Shown here piece by piece: positions 46,738-46,801 of a stretch of 46,801 nt of DNA (position 1 is its first letter; each line of letters starts with the position of its first letter). The translations under genes and the position numbers were made by a program. The stretch spans positions 1 through 46,801 of the forward strand of contig JBFXAN010000034.1 of assembly GCA_050184225.1 (NCBI GenBank), written 5' to 3'. Under the pieces are notes generated by a model. It saw nothing but the letters and a program-made list of their open reading frames with translations. It was not told where the DNA came from and ran no database searches. This stretch comes from JBFXAN01 sp050184225 (GTDB lineage Bacteria > Chloroflexota > Dehalococcoidia > CAUJGQ01).

Positions 46738-46780
46738 CCCTCACCCCCGGCCCCTCTCCCAACATTGGGAGTGGGGAGCC
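46738..46780. repeat. CCCTCACCCCCGGCCCC palindromic repeat
   Basis: CCCCTCTCCCAA (46751-46762) pairs with TTGGGAGTGGGG (46765-46776) with one mismatch, preceded by CCCTCACCCCCGG. It begins six bases after the TreS-Mak stop, so the hairpin may also serve as a transcription end. The element may continue past the window end. Confidence 0.75.
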
Positions 46781-46801
46781 GAAAGCAACCGATGATCCCA
46801 A

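Overview
The window is GC-rich bacterial DNA with closely packed genes. Long palindromic repeats beginning GTCATCCTGAGCG, CACCAAGACAC, GGCAATCGGCAAT and CCCTCACCCCCGG, a GlgE-type alpha-glucan pathway, large XRE-ATPase-TPR regulators and DPP/OPP-type transporters with amidohydrolases together suggest a Chloroflexota genome, perhaps Thermomicrobia-like. That placement is inference from gene content; there is no rRNA here.

Layout. 1-370: 3' part of a tmRNA (ssrA) gene with the tag ANSTEYALAA, and its terminator. 471-2965: an XRE-HTH/ATPase/TPR regulator broken by a palindrome-associated frameshift and a stop codon. 2990-6123 (minus): a secreted PI-PLC-like protein split by a one-base frameshift. 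6351-8148: a crotonase and a 2'-5' RNA ligase. 8418-27642: a catabolic island. On its minus strand are an IclR regulator, an acyl-CoA-dehydrogenase-fold flavoprotein, an M20 peptidase and an imidazolonepropionase-like amidohydrolase. On its plus strand are a tandem CoA-transferase, a Tat/lipoprotein solute-binding protein, an amidohydrolase-like protein, a complete Dpp/Opp ABC transporter (four genes, three ATGA overlaps), an alpha/beta hydrolase, a fumarase-superfamily lyase and an MBL-fold protein. A DUF4160/DUF2442 pair and an AhpD/CMD protein follow, then a flavin monooxygenase-like gene with an in-frame stop. 29312-40603: efflux and signalling (DHA2 MFS exporter, alpha/beta hydrolase, Ser/Thr kinase-TPR protein, site-2 protease, YHYH protein, TetR, RND permease). 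40853-46731: a small zinc-ribbon protein, GlgE and a TreS-maltokinase fusion.

How the genes work together. The transporter presumably imports a small peptide-like or amide-containing compound. The hydrolases, the CoA-transferase, the flavoproteins and the lyase then look like an uncharacterised degradation route. A motif CCACAAT-N2-GGAAC lies both at the IclR promoter region and just upstream of the transporter promoter, so IclR may control both. Separately, a 27-bp identical promoter/operator block containing GAACATGA-N2-TCATGTTC lies in front of the MFS exporter (shared with the divergent hydrolase) and between tetR and the RND pump 6 kb away. This predicts one TetR regulon for two unlike efflux pumps. 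TreS-Mak and GlgE form the trehalose-maltose-1-phosphate-glucan route.

The least explained feature is a set of long near-perfect palindromes (four families, eight copies). Most sit between genes of the catabolic island, and two lie inside coding regions, one of them in frame between two enzyme domains. Three genes in the window carry inactivating changes. No CRISPR array, transposase, tRNA or rRNA was seen.
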